Origin: a bacterium
GTDB lineage: Bacteria; Patescibacteriota; Saccharimonadia; Saccharimonadales; UBA4665
NCBI GenBank assembly: GCA_021783725.1
Contig: JAJXTN010000002.1
Span: 1 to 64,000, forward strand
Direction: 5' to 3'
Length of the DNA stretch: 64,000 nucleotides
A program made the translations under genes and the position numbers. The stretch's first letter is position 1, and each line of letters begins with the position of its first letter. Positions 53,703 to 62,448 of this stretch are shown here, piece by piece. Below the pieces are notes generated by a model. The model saw nothing but the letters and a program-made list of their open reading frames with translations, was not told where the DNA came from and did not search any database.

Positions 53703-54266
53703 TCATGGAGGCACATTGATGAGTATCGAAAAGCTATTAACTAGTTGCTTAGGTGCCGGTAAATCGGTCTGGCTGTTAAGTCTATAGCTAGATAACATAC
53801 CGTCTCGTATAACTTCCTTAGCTGACAGCACGTAAGCCACTTCTTCTGACGGACGAGCAAATAGCGACTGGATACTGGTAAAACCATTGGCAATATAGCT
53901 AGATCGTTCGGCCGATAGTTCGGCGCTAAAGACGATAGAGAAGATACCTATTTCAATAAGCGTGAATGAATCACCGAGTAGCATCCAAGGATTCATATAT
54001 CCGAGTAGGGAAGGCGAGGCTATGCTCATAAACCCAAGTGCTAACATCAAAAAACCGCTAACGCTAAGCAAGGCTCTAGTAGTATATATTCGGAAACTAG
54101 GAACAAAAACGTAAGTTAGTAGAATGGCAACTAGCGCTAGGCGAATATAGATAAATAATACGCTTAGGTTCAGGAATATATGGACGTAATACGAATTAGT
54201 AGATAATCCGTATAAACTGATAGCCAGTATTCCAATACTAAATAATAGAACGCTAAACTGTTTCAT
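53703..54266 (-). CDS. membrane protein of unknown function
   Basis: 187 residues, four membrane helices in the N-terminal 120 residues, then a soluble C-terminus (ARPSEEVAYVLSAKEVIRDG). No family recognised. In the neighbourhood of Crp/Fnr and lmo0937-type genes. Confidence 0.6.
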   Translation of the reverse strand: MKQFSVLLFSIGILAISLYGLSTNSYYVHIFLNLSVLFIYIRLALVAILLTYVFVPSFRIYTTRALLSVSGFLMLALGFMSIASPSLLGYMNPWMLLGDSFTLIEIGIFSIVFSAELSAERSSYIANGFTSIQSLFARPSEEVAYVLSAKEVIRDGMLSSYRLNSQTDLPAPKQLVNSFSILINVPP

Positions 54267-54399
54267 ATATCTATATCCTTTCTCTCAAAACTTCGTTTGA
54301 GTCTTTTGCTAATCTAAATCTCAAATATTTTTGATTACTTCAATTCACCTCCCTAATAAGGCTAGGGCCTAGCGACTCTAATAATGGACACTTCTAGCG

Positions 54400-54582
54400 T
54401 TAAGTGCTTCGTCTACCAACAAATACGTTATAGATAAATACGATTAGAGCGATCACCAATATAATGTGAATCAAGTCACCGCCAATATGTACTGCAAAAA
54501 ATCCAAGTGCCCATAGAATTAATAATACGATTGCGATTACCATTAACATCAGAAACCTTTCGGTTATTAATTCTCCCAGCAA
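54400..54582 (-). CDS. lmo0937-family small membrane protein
   Basis: 60 residues, or about 49 from the internal Met before VIAIVLLILWALGFF. Two hydrophobic segments separated by HIGGDLIHI match the lmo0937 family seen with stress-response genes. Function unknown. Confidence 0.75.
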   Translation of the reverse strand: MLGELITERFLMLMVIAIVLLILWALGFFAVHIGGDLIHIILVIALIVFIYNVFVGRRST

Positions 54583-54713
54583 TACTTACCAGTTTCTGCA
54601 AATCCATCATTCACTATGATGTGCTCCATAAGTAGCTTACCGTATCTATAATAGCTCTACAGCATCACATAGTCTGTGCGCCACAGCACAAACTTTATAG
54701 TTATAATTCTGCC

Positions 54714-55220
54714 CTAGACGATTGGTACAGCCGTCAGATTAGCCGAATACATCGGGTGGCCGGGAATCGGTGGGTCGGACGATACTAGCATTCGATTAGC
54801 GATGTCTTCGACCGAAACGACACCTTGTAGAGCGCGTGGCACATGCGTGCTAACCGGTGTGAAGTAGTCTTTTTGAACTGGGATTAAACCAACACCGTGC
54901 GGAATCGGATCTTTAGCCGGGGCGCCGTAACTTATGTCGACAACGACGCTGTAACCGGCCGAAATAAGTTCGCGGGTTATTCGAGTCAGAGCAGGTATGT
55001 TTAGAGCTCGTTTAAATACGACATTCTGAAAAGCCAAGCCGCCGAGCGGTTGAACCAAATTTTCGATAACATCTTCATAATAATCAATATATGATCGTCG
55101 ATCTTTTTCGCTAAGCTCGTTATACCACTCGCCAAACGCCGAATATTCTTCATACAAGTGTGGCTTATAGCCATAACCTTCGGCCATTTGTTCGAGCGCG
55201 GCCGGGAAGCAAGTCGACAA
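54714..55220 (-). CDS. papain/C39-fold-like protein, uncertain
   Basis: 168 residues from a TTG start. TCFPAALEQMAEGYGYKP near the start and HGVGLIPVQKDYFTPVSTHVPRALQGV resemble the Cys- and His-containing segments of C39- or transglutaminase-like folds. Protein-like sequence continues upstream of the TTG (RNVERGVAGPHL) with no ATG, so the N-terminus may be wrong or damaged. Function is a guess. Confidence 0.5.
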   Translation of the reverse strand: MSTCFPAALEQMAEGYGYKPHLYEEYSAFGEWYNELSEKDRRSYIDYYEDVIENLVQPLGGLAFQNVVFKRALNIPALTRITRELISAGYSVVVDISYGAPAKDPIPHGVGLIPVQKDYFTPVSTHVPRALQGVVSVEDIANRMLVSSDPPIPGHPMYSANLTAVPIV

Positions 55221-55387
55221 ATGCGGTCCAGCTACACCTCGCTCAACATTCCTTTGATAGCTTTTTATGCTAATTGCTAATACTAAATGTAAAACTTTTT
55301 TAAATAATGTAAATAGATAATTTGGCCAGCTAACTATATTCCAATCAATCGAGCACTCATGCTATTAGATTTTGTTATATTAATAAC

Positions 55388-55945
55388 ATGGCGACATTTA
55401 AACACCAGAACGTTAATGAACTTATTGAATTATCGAGGCTCTTAGGTGAGTTTGGACAAATTAAACGAGCCACGCTACTACCTAATGGAGAAGAGGAATC
55501 CGATTCCCACCACTCGTTCTCTTTAGCGCTTATTGCTTATGAGCTCGCCTGCCAATATGCGCCCGAACTCAATACCCAGAAAATCTTACTTTATGCCCTA
55601 GTCCATGATTTGCCCGAATTAATAACTGGTGATGTCGTTACGCTTACCGTATCCGTCAAAGAGCTCGAGCAAAAGGCCCGGTCGGATTCACAAGCGCTTG
55701 TCGCTACAGCGGAAAAATTAACTTCGGCACCTCATATTGTTAAGGCCCTAAAAAGCTACGAAAATAAAACTGATGACGAATCTATGTTCGTATATTGGAT
55801 CGATAAAATGGTCACAATCCCGACACATTTTTATGATGGCGGTACTAATTTACAAAAATTAGGTATACATAATCACCAAGACATCCAGCAGTGGTACGAA
55901 CGAACACTTGCAAAACTGCAAAAGCAAAAAACAGCAACCGCATAG
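55388..55945 (+). CDS. HD-domain phosphohydrolase (YfbR-like)
   Basis: 185 residues. Metal motif: His in SDSHHSFSLALIA, HD in ALVHDLPELITGD, Asp in WIDKMV. Resembles 5'-deoxynucleotidase YfbR and related HD hydrolases. Likely dNMP phosphatase or related; not certain. Confidence 0.8.
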   Translation: MATFKHQNVNELIELSRLLGEFGQIKRATLLPNGEEESDSHHSFSLALIAYELACQYAPELNTQKILLYALVHDLPELITGDVVTLTVSVKELEQKARSDSQALVATAEKLTSAPHIVKALKSYENKTDDESMFVYWIDKMVTIPTHFYDGGTNLQKLGIHNHQDIQQWYERTLAKLQKQKTATA

Positions 55946-56061
55946 TTCAGCAGTCACAATCTTAGAGCTTGCCTACAAAAAAATGCACGATGAGTTAGTT
56001 AACGCTTAAAGCGCAAATCCTTAAGAAAGTTCTAATGGTCGCATTTTGAGAGATAAGGGTC

Positions 56062-56337
56062 TTGAATATTGATATGACTATACCAGATTGGGAAACTAGA
56101 ACTGCGCCAGATTATAACGCTGGGGTGACGCCAGAGATGGTCGCTAGTTATATAGTTGAACACCCTTACTATGGCCGTGACCAACAGCTAGCTGAAGGCT
56201 GGCTAGTCATGCTTGACGCCGTAAAAGTCGGTGATGATCCAGTCGCTAAGCTTCAACAATTTGTATCTAAAGTTTTCTTGCATGGCAACAACAACGGTGT
56301 CCCACTGACCGAGGCCGACTATCGACAACCGGAATAA
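56062..56337 (+). CDS. hypothetical protein
   Basis: 91 residues from TTG 56062 (or 87 from ATG 56074). Soluble, acidic, includes VASYIVEHPYYGRDQQLAEGWLVML. No family recognised. Confidence 0.5.
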   Translation: MNIDMTIPDWETRTAPDYNAGVTPEMVASYIVEHPYYGRDQQLAEGWLVMLDAVKVGDDPVAKLQQFVSKVFLHGNNNGVPLTEADYRQPE

Positions 56338-56387
56338 CCTAATAAGCTAGGTTAGATTACTGTCTAATAAAGTTTGAACATCGAGCG

Positions 56388-56654
56388 TTGACACCAAAAC
56401 ACAAGGAAGCCCTGGCGATTGGTGCCACTCTGGGTCGCTTGCTGATAGCCCAAAAATTGGTCAAGAATATCGAGAAGCGTCAGAGCATCGCCTCTTCACT
56501 TGGCATATTCCTAGCGGCCGATCTGGCAGATGGCGTCATCGCACACCAGTACAATGTCGACACCCCACTGCGTAGATTTGCCGATGCGGCAGTTGATAGA
56601 ATTTCAATTTTCAGAGTCGGCTGGGCCATGAGCCAAGTTTACCCGATAATCTGA
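56388..56654 (+). CDS. short protein with CDP-alcohol transferase-like motif, possibly truncated
   Basis: 88 residues from a TTG start. The stretch LADGVIAHQYNVDTPLRRFADAAVDRIS resembles DG...A...D...D spacing of CDP-alcohol phosphatidyltransferases, but Arg and Gly positions differ and the protein is less than half the usual size. It may be a fragment. Next to another gene remnant. Confidence 0.4.
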   Translation: MTPKHKEALAIGATLGRLLIAQKLVKNIEKRQSIASSLGIFLAADLADGVIAHQYNVDTPLRRFADAAVDRISIFRVGWAMSQVYPII

Positions 56655-56837
56655 CATAATCAACAATCAATTAGTTTGTTTTACGGCACCGTTGATCCAT
56701 TCATACCGCAGACCGAATTCAGCTATATCGCCAACCAATTCAAACCTTCAATTCACGCCATTAAGCGTGGCCGGCATTTCATCGAGCGCCAAACTTTTCC
56801 TGAATTGCTCGATTACATCCAACAGAAATACGCGTGA
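56655..56837 (+). pseudogene. C-terminal fragment of an alpha/beta hydrolase
   Basis: Frame without a proper start reads FYGTVDPFIPQTEFSYIANQ, then FKPSIHAIKRGRHFIERQ and TFPELLDYIQQKYA before TGA at 56835-56837. GTVDPFIP and RGRHFIE mark the acid Asp and catalytic His of the fold. The nucleophile half is absent. A decayed gene. Confidence 0.75.
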
Positions 56838-56922
56838 GATTTCGTAATCAGGCTATTGTGTTGCAGGTTATAGCCGCGCATAATTAAAACCATAATTAGC
56901 TAACTTGAATGGGGGGTTGATT

Positions 56923-57096
56923 ATGAACGGCATATCTATCAGCGGTCTTATATACTTTATTATCGGGCTGGTCGTCGCTAGTAACCGCGGTTATCTCGGC
57001 GATTTAAGTACCATAGCTCATATTCTGTCGGCGCTACTAGCCATCGTACTTTGGCCGTTATTACTACTTGGTGTGAACCTGCACTTAGTTTTCTAG
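56923..57096 (+). CDS. small membrane protein
   Basis: 57 residues from ATG 56923, preceded by the purine-rich GGGGGGTTGATT. Two hydrophobic segments (ISISGLIYFIIGLVVASN and HILSALLAIVLWPLLLLGV). No family recognised. Confidence 0.6.
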   Translation: MNGISISGLIYFIIGLVVASNRGYLGDLSTIAHILSALLAIVLWPLLLLGVNLHLVF

Positions 57097-57149
57097 ACCA
57101 AACTAGATAAAAAGCTTAATTGGAGTTTATCTTTGCTATACTGCGCTTG

Positions 57150-57878
57150 ATGGCTAAAAACTCCGGTACTCAGTTTAATTGCTTCTCCCCTCCAGTGATG
57201 ATTGCCACTATAATTGTTGAATCGGGTTTACTAATATATACGCTGTGGCGTTATAAGCTGACTACTTTATCTCGGCTAGTGGCGTTGTGTCTGCTAGCCT
57301 TAGCCGTGTTTCAGATAAGTGAATATAATGTCTGCACCTACAGCGGGCTTGGTTTAGTCAACTGGTCTAGAATTGGTTACGTAGCCATTACTCTACTACC
57401 ACCACTCGGTCTGCATATCCTGCACGTACTGGCCGATAAGCCCAAACGGCGGCTAGTCATCGCGTCATATATATCAATGTTAGGTTTTATAGCTTATTTT
57501 CTGAACTACCATTCGGCCTTTATCGGCTATCAATGCACCGGTAATTACGTCATCTTCCAGATCGGCTTAAAATCGTCACTAGCTTACGGTCTGTACTACT
57601 ATGGCTGGTTATTAACCGCCATGGTGTACGGCGCCATATGGGCTAGGCAATTAGCCAAACAGGGCAGTGCCGAGTTCCGCCGGCTCAAAACTATTCGAGC
57701 ATTAATCTTAGGTTATTTAGTTTTTCTGGTTCCAACAGCTCTGGTTTACAGTGTTAACCCCTCGTCGAGGCGGGGGATTCCTAGTATCATGTGTGGTTTT
57801 GCGGTGTTGTTTGCGGTCATTTTGACGGTTTATATATTGCCGTTGGCGGCTGGCACGCGGCAGAACAAGATAATTTGA
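57150..57878 (+). CDS. seven-helix membrane protein
   Basis: 242 residues from ATG 57150; TATACT (57137-57142) ends 7 nt before it, which is why this start is preferred over TTG 57120. About seven membrane helices with a Cys-containing loop (YNVCTYSGLGLVNWSR). Resembles the N-terminal sensor part of 7TM histidine kinases, but no kinase domain is present. Function unknown. Confidence 0.6.
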   Translation: MAKNSGTQFNCFSPPVMIATIIVESGLLIYTLWRYKLTTLSRLVALCLLALAVFQISEYNVCTYSGLGLVNWSRIGYVAITLLPPLGLHILHVLADKPKRRLVIASYISMLGFIAYFLNYHSAFIGYQCTGNYVIFQIGLKSSLAYGLYYYGWLLTAMVYGAIWARQLAKQGSAEFRRLKTIRALILGYLVFLVPTALVYSVNPSSRRGIPSIMCGFAVLFAVILTVYILPLAAGTRQNKII

Positions 57879-57882
57879 TAGT

Positions 57883-57950
57883 TGAATAGTGGGATAGTTA
57901 GATAGTTATAAAGTTATAAAGTTGGGTAGCTGAGATAGTGGGGGGAGTAG
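57883..57950 (+). repeat. GATAGTT-type simple repeat
   Basis: A short stretch made of variants of (G)ATAGTT and TATAAAGT words. It is not coding and separates the membrane gene from the next ORF. Confidence 0.6.
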
Positions 57951-57964
57951 TAATATGGGGGTGT

Positions 57965-58576
57965 ATGGCTAAATTATTTGGGCATCGTTCGAATAAACAG
58001 ATCGCTAAACCTAATCCTGGTGGGTTGTTGGGTGATTTCCAGTTGGCTTGGTCGATTATCGAGACGGTCGAAACCTCAAAAATTATCGCCAATCAGACAG
58101 AATCCGAAACGTTGCGCAAACTAGCGTCTTTCAATCAAGCCAACGGCATCTATGTCACTCCGACCGATATTGCCTCCAACAGCCACGATCAGCTGACTCA
58201 CGCCAGTCTCGATGCCCATCTCCAAAAAGTTCAATCTCAACAGATTGAACAATATGGCTATCAACAGCTTATAGGGTTGCAATCAACGGTAGATAAATTG
58301 TACTTACGCCGAAAAGTCCGCCTGCGAGTAATCGACAGCAAACATCATCCGATTCATAGCTGTCGACAAGATAAAACTAATGGCCAATATTATTACGCCG
58401 ACAACCGTAGCCGATCGGTAACTGGTAAAATTAAACTTATTAATCTTACTGATAATTATCTAATCATCCAGCCATCATTAGGCCGTCGATTAGCCAACAA
58501 GACTATCGAATATTACCTAGTAGAAATCATCAACCCGCTGACCAATTTACCGTTAATACATCTTGATTTGGTCTAA
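57965..58576 (+). CDS. hypothetical protein
   Basis: 203 residues from ATG 57965 (TTG/ATG options upstream at 57938). N-terminal polar, centre HASLDAHLQKVQSQQIEQYGYQQL, C-terminal beta-rich (TGKIKLINLTDNYLIIQPSLG). No family recognised. Confidence 0.55.
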   Translation: MAKLFGHRSNKQIAKPNPGGLLGDFQLAWSIIETVETSKIIANQTESETLRKLASFNQANGIYVTPTDIASNSHDQLTHASLDAHLQKVQSQQIEQYGYQQLIGLQSTVDKLYLRRKVRLRVIDSKHHPIHSCRQDKTNGQYYYADNRSRSVTGKIKLINLTDNYLIIQPSLGRRLANKTIEYYLVEIINPLTNLPLIHLDLV

Positions 58577-58617
58577 TATAGGTGATTTAGCTTTACAGCT
58601 TATGCTAATCTAATATT

Positions 58618-58986
58618 ATGGTAATTGGTGAAATTACTTTAGCTAAGACTGAAGTAGACACAAAAATCGATACAACAGATACCAAAATATCAGATCTGTT
58701 AGGTACTTTTGGCGCTGAAGTAATTCTCGATAGACCAAGTCTGATTGGGCCATACATAGGCCAGCTTTCGACTGCCACCGTCGACCGACCAGTCACTGAA
58801 GCCCCAGCTGTTGACCCGACTATCGTCCAGCTAGAAAGCTTATACCAAACCGATAATACTCTAGACATTATAGATGCCGAAATACGTGACTTGCAGGCTA
58901 CTGCCAGAGCCAATCAAGTCTTCACTGGGACTAGACTACTTCGCCATATTGCACCTAAAATCAGCTGGGGCATCGATACCATCTAA
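58618..58986 (+). CDS. hypothetical protein
   Basis: 122 residues, soluble, acidic. Helical end (DIIDAEIRDLQATARANQVF). No family recognised. Upstream of the lipoprotein gene. Confidence 0.55.
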   Translation: MVIGEITLAKTEVDTKIDTTDTKISDLLGTFGAEVILDRPSLIGPYIGQLSTATVDRPVTEAPAVDPTIVQLESLYQTDNTLDIIDAEIRDLQATARANQVFTGTRLLRHIAPKISWGIDTI

Positions 58987-58988
58987 TA

Positions 58989-59017
58989 TTGACGTTTTGG
59001 CCGTTGTGAGTTATAAT
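58989..59017 (+). promoter_or_regulatory. lipoprotein promoter, leaderless
   Basis: TTGACG (58989-58994), 17-nt spacer, TATAAT (59012-59017), then 7 nt to ATG 59025. The clearest leaderless promoter of the window. Confidence 0.8.
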
Positions 59018-59024
59018 ATGTCTA

Positions 59025-59639
59025 ATGAATCAGTCCCGTGAACTAATTACAGGCGTGAGTTTGGTCTTGGCTGTCGGCCTTGGCACCACAGCATGTAGCG
59101 CCGAACCTCAACCAACCGAAACCGGCAAGCCTAGCCCAGCAAGCTACTCAGCTCAGCTTCAACAGCTAGCCGGCAATATTATCAAACTCAGCAATAAAGC
59201 TGTAAATAAATCTGAGGGGAAGCCACCACACAGTCTCGGTTTCGAACTGCCAATTAATGACGGTGGAACTATGTCATTCGATGTCCAATCCGCTACCAGC
59301 CCGATTAATGCTGGCAATATCGAGACGATTGATATCGGACAAACTTTAGCCTCAGGAAAATCTTCTATGCTATCGTTTTATATCAGAGACGATGGCACTT
59401 GGAGCGCTAACTGCCTAGACACTATCACGCCTGAAACAATTAGCGTGTCTGAAGCCGGAGAATCAGACTATACCCTCGGTCACAAGATGACAGTTACTAG
59501 CCCCGGTCTTGCTGGCGATATCTTATCCAGCTTAATAGATAATGCCGACCGTGTAGTTACTGTGGCTGAACATATAACAGCCGGATCAGCGATTGAGCCG
59601 GTAAATAATACCTGCTCGGTGATAATCGGCGACGATTGA
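59025..59639 (+). CDS. lipoprotein
   Basis: 204 residues. Signal segment ITGVSLVLAVGLGTTACSAEP with lipobox-like GTTAC (Cys 24). The mature part is soluble, with a Ser/Pro/Thr-rich start and a beta-rich domain. Likely anchored at the outer face of the membrane. No family recognised. Confidence 0.8.
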   Translation: MNQSRELITGVSLVLAVGLGTTACSAEPQPTETGKPSPASYSAQLQQLAGNIIKLSNKAVNKSEGKPPHSLGFELPINDGGTMSFDVQSATSPINAGNIETIDIGQTLASGKSSMLSFYIRDDGTWSANCLDTITPETISVSEAGESDYTLGHKMTVTSPGLAGDILSSLIDNADRVVTVAEHITAGSAIEPVNNTCSVIIGDD

Positions 59640-59724
59640 TCATTCCGATCGTCAATGCATCCCCGGACAACTACTCGTAAACGACCCGAAGCGAATTGGC
59701 TTAAAATTTGCTAGTATATAAAAC

Positions 59725-60441
59725 ATGAAGCCGTATAAACTATCAGACAAAACCAAGAAACAAGAAATAACTGAGATGTTTGATAATATCTCGCCGAAGT
59801 ATGACTTCTTGAATCACTTCATGTCAGCCGGTATCGATATATTGTGGCGACGGAAATTAATCCGGATGCTAGCTAAAGATAAGCCGTTAACTATTCTTGA
59901 TATTGCTACTGGAACTGGAGATCTGGCTTTCGCGGCCGTAAAACTAAAACCTCAGCATATTACCGGCGTTGATATATCATCGAAAATGATTGAAATCGCC
60001 AAAACAAAAGTAACTAAACGTGGTTTCAAAGATATTATTGACATGCAGGTCGGCGATTCCGAAAAGTTAAACTTTAAAGATAATAGCTTCGATGCCGTAA
60101 CCGTTGGTTTCGGTGTTAGGAACTTTGAGGATTTGAATTTAGGCCTAACTGAAATGCTACGAGTCACCAAACCAAAAGGCTGTGCTTTGATTCTAGAATT
60201 CTCTAAACCGCATGTATTTCCAGTCAAACAATTGTTTAGATTATATTCAAAGTATGGCATACCTTTGATAGGTAGGTCGATTTCCAAAGATGATTTTGCT
60301 TACAAATATTTGCCAGAATCGGTGGCCGAATTCCCAGAAGCAACAGCTTTTGAGAAAATAATGTTAGACGTTGGCTACACAAATGTTAGCTCGACTAGAC
60401 TAACATTTGGTGTAGCGACTATCTACCGTGGTTATAAATAA
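59725..60441 (+). CDS. UbiE/MenG-type methyltransferase
   Basis: 238 residues. MFDNISPKYDFLNHFMSAGIDILWRRK is the UbiE/MenG N-terminal signature; SAM motif I ILDIATGTGDLAF (about 52-64), motif II AVTVGFGVRNFEDLN, and FSKPHVFPVKQLF. Would methylate demethylmenaquinone or a related compound. No other quinone genes are visible in the window. Call to family is firm, substrate is not. Confidence 0.88.
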   Translation: MKPYKLSDKTKKQEITEMFDNISPKYDFLNHFMSAGIDILWRRKLIRMLAKDKPLTILDIATGTGDLAFAAVKLKPQHITGVDISSKMIEIAKTKVTKRGFKDIIDMQVGDSEKLNFKDNSFDAVTVGFGVRNFEDLNLGLTEMLRVTKPKGCALILEFSKPHVFPVKQLFRLYSKYGIPLIGRSISKDDFAYKYLPESVAEFPEATAFEKIMLDVGYTNVSSTRLTFGVATIYRGYK

Positions 60442-60575
60442 GTATCTAACCGAAACTTCCTAGATATTTAGATATAAATTACTTGTTGGACTTCCATACA
60501 TATAGGGAGTATAAGAAGGTTAAGGTTAACTAATATTTTATATATGTCGTCAAACACAAATAATCTAACCCGACT

Positions 60576-61667
60576 ATGACTTATGAGACTGGCGGAACCG
60601 TGATTGATGAACGAATATCAGCCCTGCCATCAGTTTCGATGGCTAAATTAGCCCACCAAGCTGTTGCTGGTAGCCTTGAACCATTATTAGAATCAGCTTT
60701 AACAATCAGGGAAATCCCAGGGACCGAAAAGTTCTATAACGCCGCAGCTTGGGAAGATGAACAAGGTAATACTTTATTACTAGGTCGCAAAATTGAAAAA
60801 GCCGGTGAAGAAGGCGAGCCCGACGTCGGCTCGCTAGTTTTGCTAACTCTCAAAAACGGCAACATAGATTCATCGAAAGAAATCTGGAAACCTTCCGACG
60901 ATGCTGATTATTCGCTGGAAGATGCCAGAGCCTTACCACTCAATGATGGCAAAATCATGTTCGGACTGACGGCAGTCGATCGTAACAAAACACCCCATCC
61001 GGCAGTGATCATTGTGTCGACCGCCGAATTAGCCAATGGCGATAGTTTTAAACCCAAAGTCATTGAAGCTATGGGGCAGGGTAGGCAGACAACTCCTTTA
61101 GCCGAAATTATTGATACTGTTGATGGCAAGAATGGTACACCAATCAGTTCCAGTCTCGTAGCTTTTAGACCAGAAGGTGAAGCCAACAACCATCAGTTAC
61201 GTATATTTGAATATCGAGAAGATGGCTCAGTCGACCACAAACAGTACATAATTTTTCCGAAAGATATACCTTGGGCTAGTTGGCGTATTGGCACAACCAT
61301 ACCCCCTATATGGCTAGATGATAATCAAGCAATATTCCCAATCCACGGCATCACTATCGTCGATGAAAAATATATCTATTCAATCGGTGGCGCCCGCTTA
61401 CACAAAGATTCAGAAGGTATCTTGTCGATTGATAATATCAGTCAAAAATCGTTAATTGATCCTGACACTTTTGTAGGTATTATTGATGACGACGATGTAG
61501 AGTTGCATTCAGAACGACGAGTTGTATATTGTTGCGGCGGCATCGCCGTCAAGGCCGAAACTGGTGAAATCGATAGTCTCAAATTATTTGTTAATGTTGG
61601 TGATAAACGGACGGTTGAAGTCACTGTGCCAATTGATCAACTAACTAGAGATTGGGATACTACCTAG
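60576..61667 (+). CDS. GH130-like beta-propeller protein
   Basis: 363 residues. NAAAWEDEQGNTLLLGRKI, SLEDARALPLNDGKIMFGLTAV and later blade repeats resemble five-bladed propellers of the GH130/DUF1861 type (mannoside phosphorylases), where LEDAR corresponds to the usual EDPR. No signal peptide. Catalytic status unclear. Confidence 0.65.
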   Translation: MTYETGGTVIDERISALPSVSMAKLAHQAVAGSLEPLLESALTIREIPGTEKFYNAAAWEDEQGNTLLLGRKIEKAGEEGEPDVGSLVLLTLKNGNIDSSKEIWKPSDDADYSLEDARALPLNDGKIMFGLTAVDRNKTPHPAVIIVSTAELANGDSFKPKVIEAMGQGRQTTPLAEIIDTVDGKNGTPISSSLVAFRPEGEANNHQLRIFEYREDGSVDHKQYIIFPKDIPWASWRIGTTIPPIWLDDNQAIFPIHGITIVDEKYIYSIGGARLHKDSEGILSIDNISQKSLIDPDTFVGIIDDDDVELHSERRVVYCCGGIAVKAETGEIDSLKLFVNVGDKRTVEVTVPIDQLTRDWDTT

Positions 61668-61743
61668 GAATATCGCTGAATATCGACAATGGCCACAATA
61701 AATAGTCAGGTGACGTTAGTTTTAAGGGTGTTGTGCTGTCCTA

Positions 61744-61791
61744 ATTATGATTTCATAATACCTTGACACCTCTATGAAATGGGCGTATAGC
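61744..61791 (+). promoter_or_regulatory. promoter with palindrome before HdeD-like gene
   Basis: Perfect inverted repeat ATTATGA-TT-TCATAAT (61744-61759) just before TTGACA (61763-61768), 17-nt spacer, TATAGC (61786-61791). ATG of the HdeD-like gene follows at 61810 or 61822. An operator is likely; the regulator is unknown. Confidence 0.65.
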
Positions 61792-61809
61792 AATAAGTAC
61801 TATTAATGC

Positions 61810-62361
61810 ATGGAGGTAACTATGCAAGACGACGCCGTGTGGGGTTCAGCCCTAATGGCAGGAATGTTAGCTACAGTTTTTGGTGTGGCTGCAGTTTTCT
61901 GGCCAAACATAACATTATTAACTTTGCTGTATCTGTTTTCAGCATACGTATTAGTTGACGGTTTAGTTAACTTCTTTGGTGGTATATCTAGCCTCAGTCG
62001 AAAAGGATCTAGTTGGTTCCTACAGACTATCCTAGGAGTGTTAGAAATTGGCGTTGGTGTCTACTTACTCCGGCACCCGCATGTCACCTTCGCGACCTTC
62101 ATCCTATTGATTGGCTTTACGCTAATATTCCGGGGCGTATTCGCGATAGTTGGAGCTTTCTTAGACCAAGCTACTACTACTCAGCGCACGCTAATGGTAA
62201 TTAGCGGACTACTAGCCTTGGTCGTCGGTATTGTCATACTATTCCAACCAGTCAGCAGTGGCGTTGCCTTTGTATGGTTGCTGGGGCTATATGCCTTAAT
62301 TGCTGGGCCGCTTAGTATTTCCTTGGCATTTGAAGCCCGCAAAGCTGACTCCAAACGCTAA
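61810..62361 (+). CDS. HdeD/DUF308-family membrane protein
   Basis: 183 residues, six membrane helices in an internal repeat (GMLATVFGVAAVFWPNITL and GVLEIGVGVYLLRHPHVTF). HdeD proteins relate to acid and stress response. ATG 61810 or 61822 both fit; the Shine-Dalgarno GGAGG at 61812-61816 favours the latter. Downstream terminator at 62385. Confidence 0.85.
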   Translation: MEVTMQDDAVWGSALMAGMLATVFGVAAVFWPNITLLTLLYLFSAYVLVDGLVNFFGGISSLSRKGSSWFLQTILGVLEIGVGVYLLRHPHVTFATFILLIGFTLIFRGVFAIVGAFLDQATTTQRTLMVISGLLALVVGIVILFQPVSSGVAFVWLLGLYALIAGPLSISLAFEARKADSKR

Positions 62362-62384
62362 AACAGATGGCTGTTTAGACAATT

Positions 62385-62411
62385 ACAGAGGTCATAGATG
62401 GCCTCTGTTTT
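62385..62411 (+). terminator. intrinsic terminator
   Basis: ACAGAGGTC-ATAGAT-GGCCTCTGT then TTT; 9-bp stem with one G-U, right after the HdeD-like gene. Confidence 0.8.
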
Positions 62412-62448
62412 GATGACAGACGATATAGTACAATGACAGTTAATAGCT

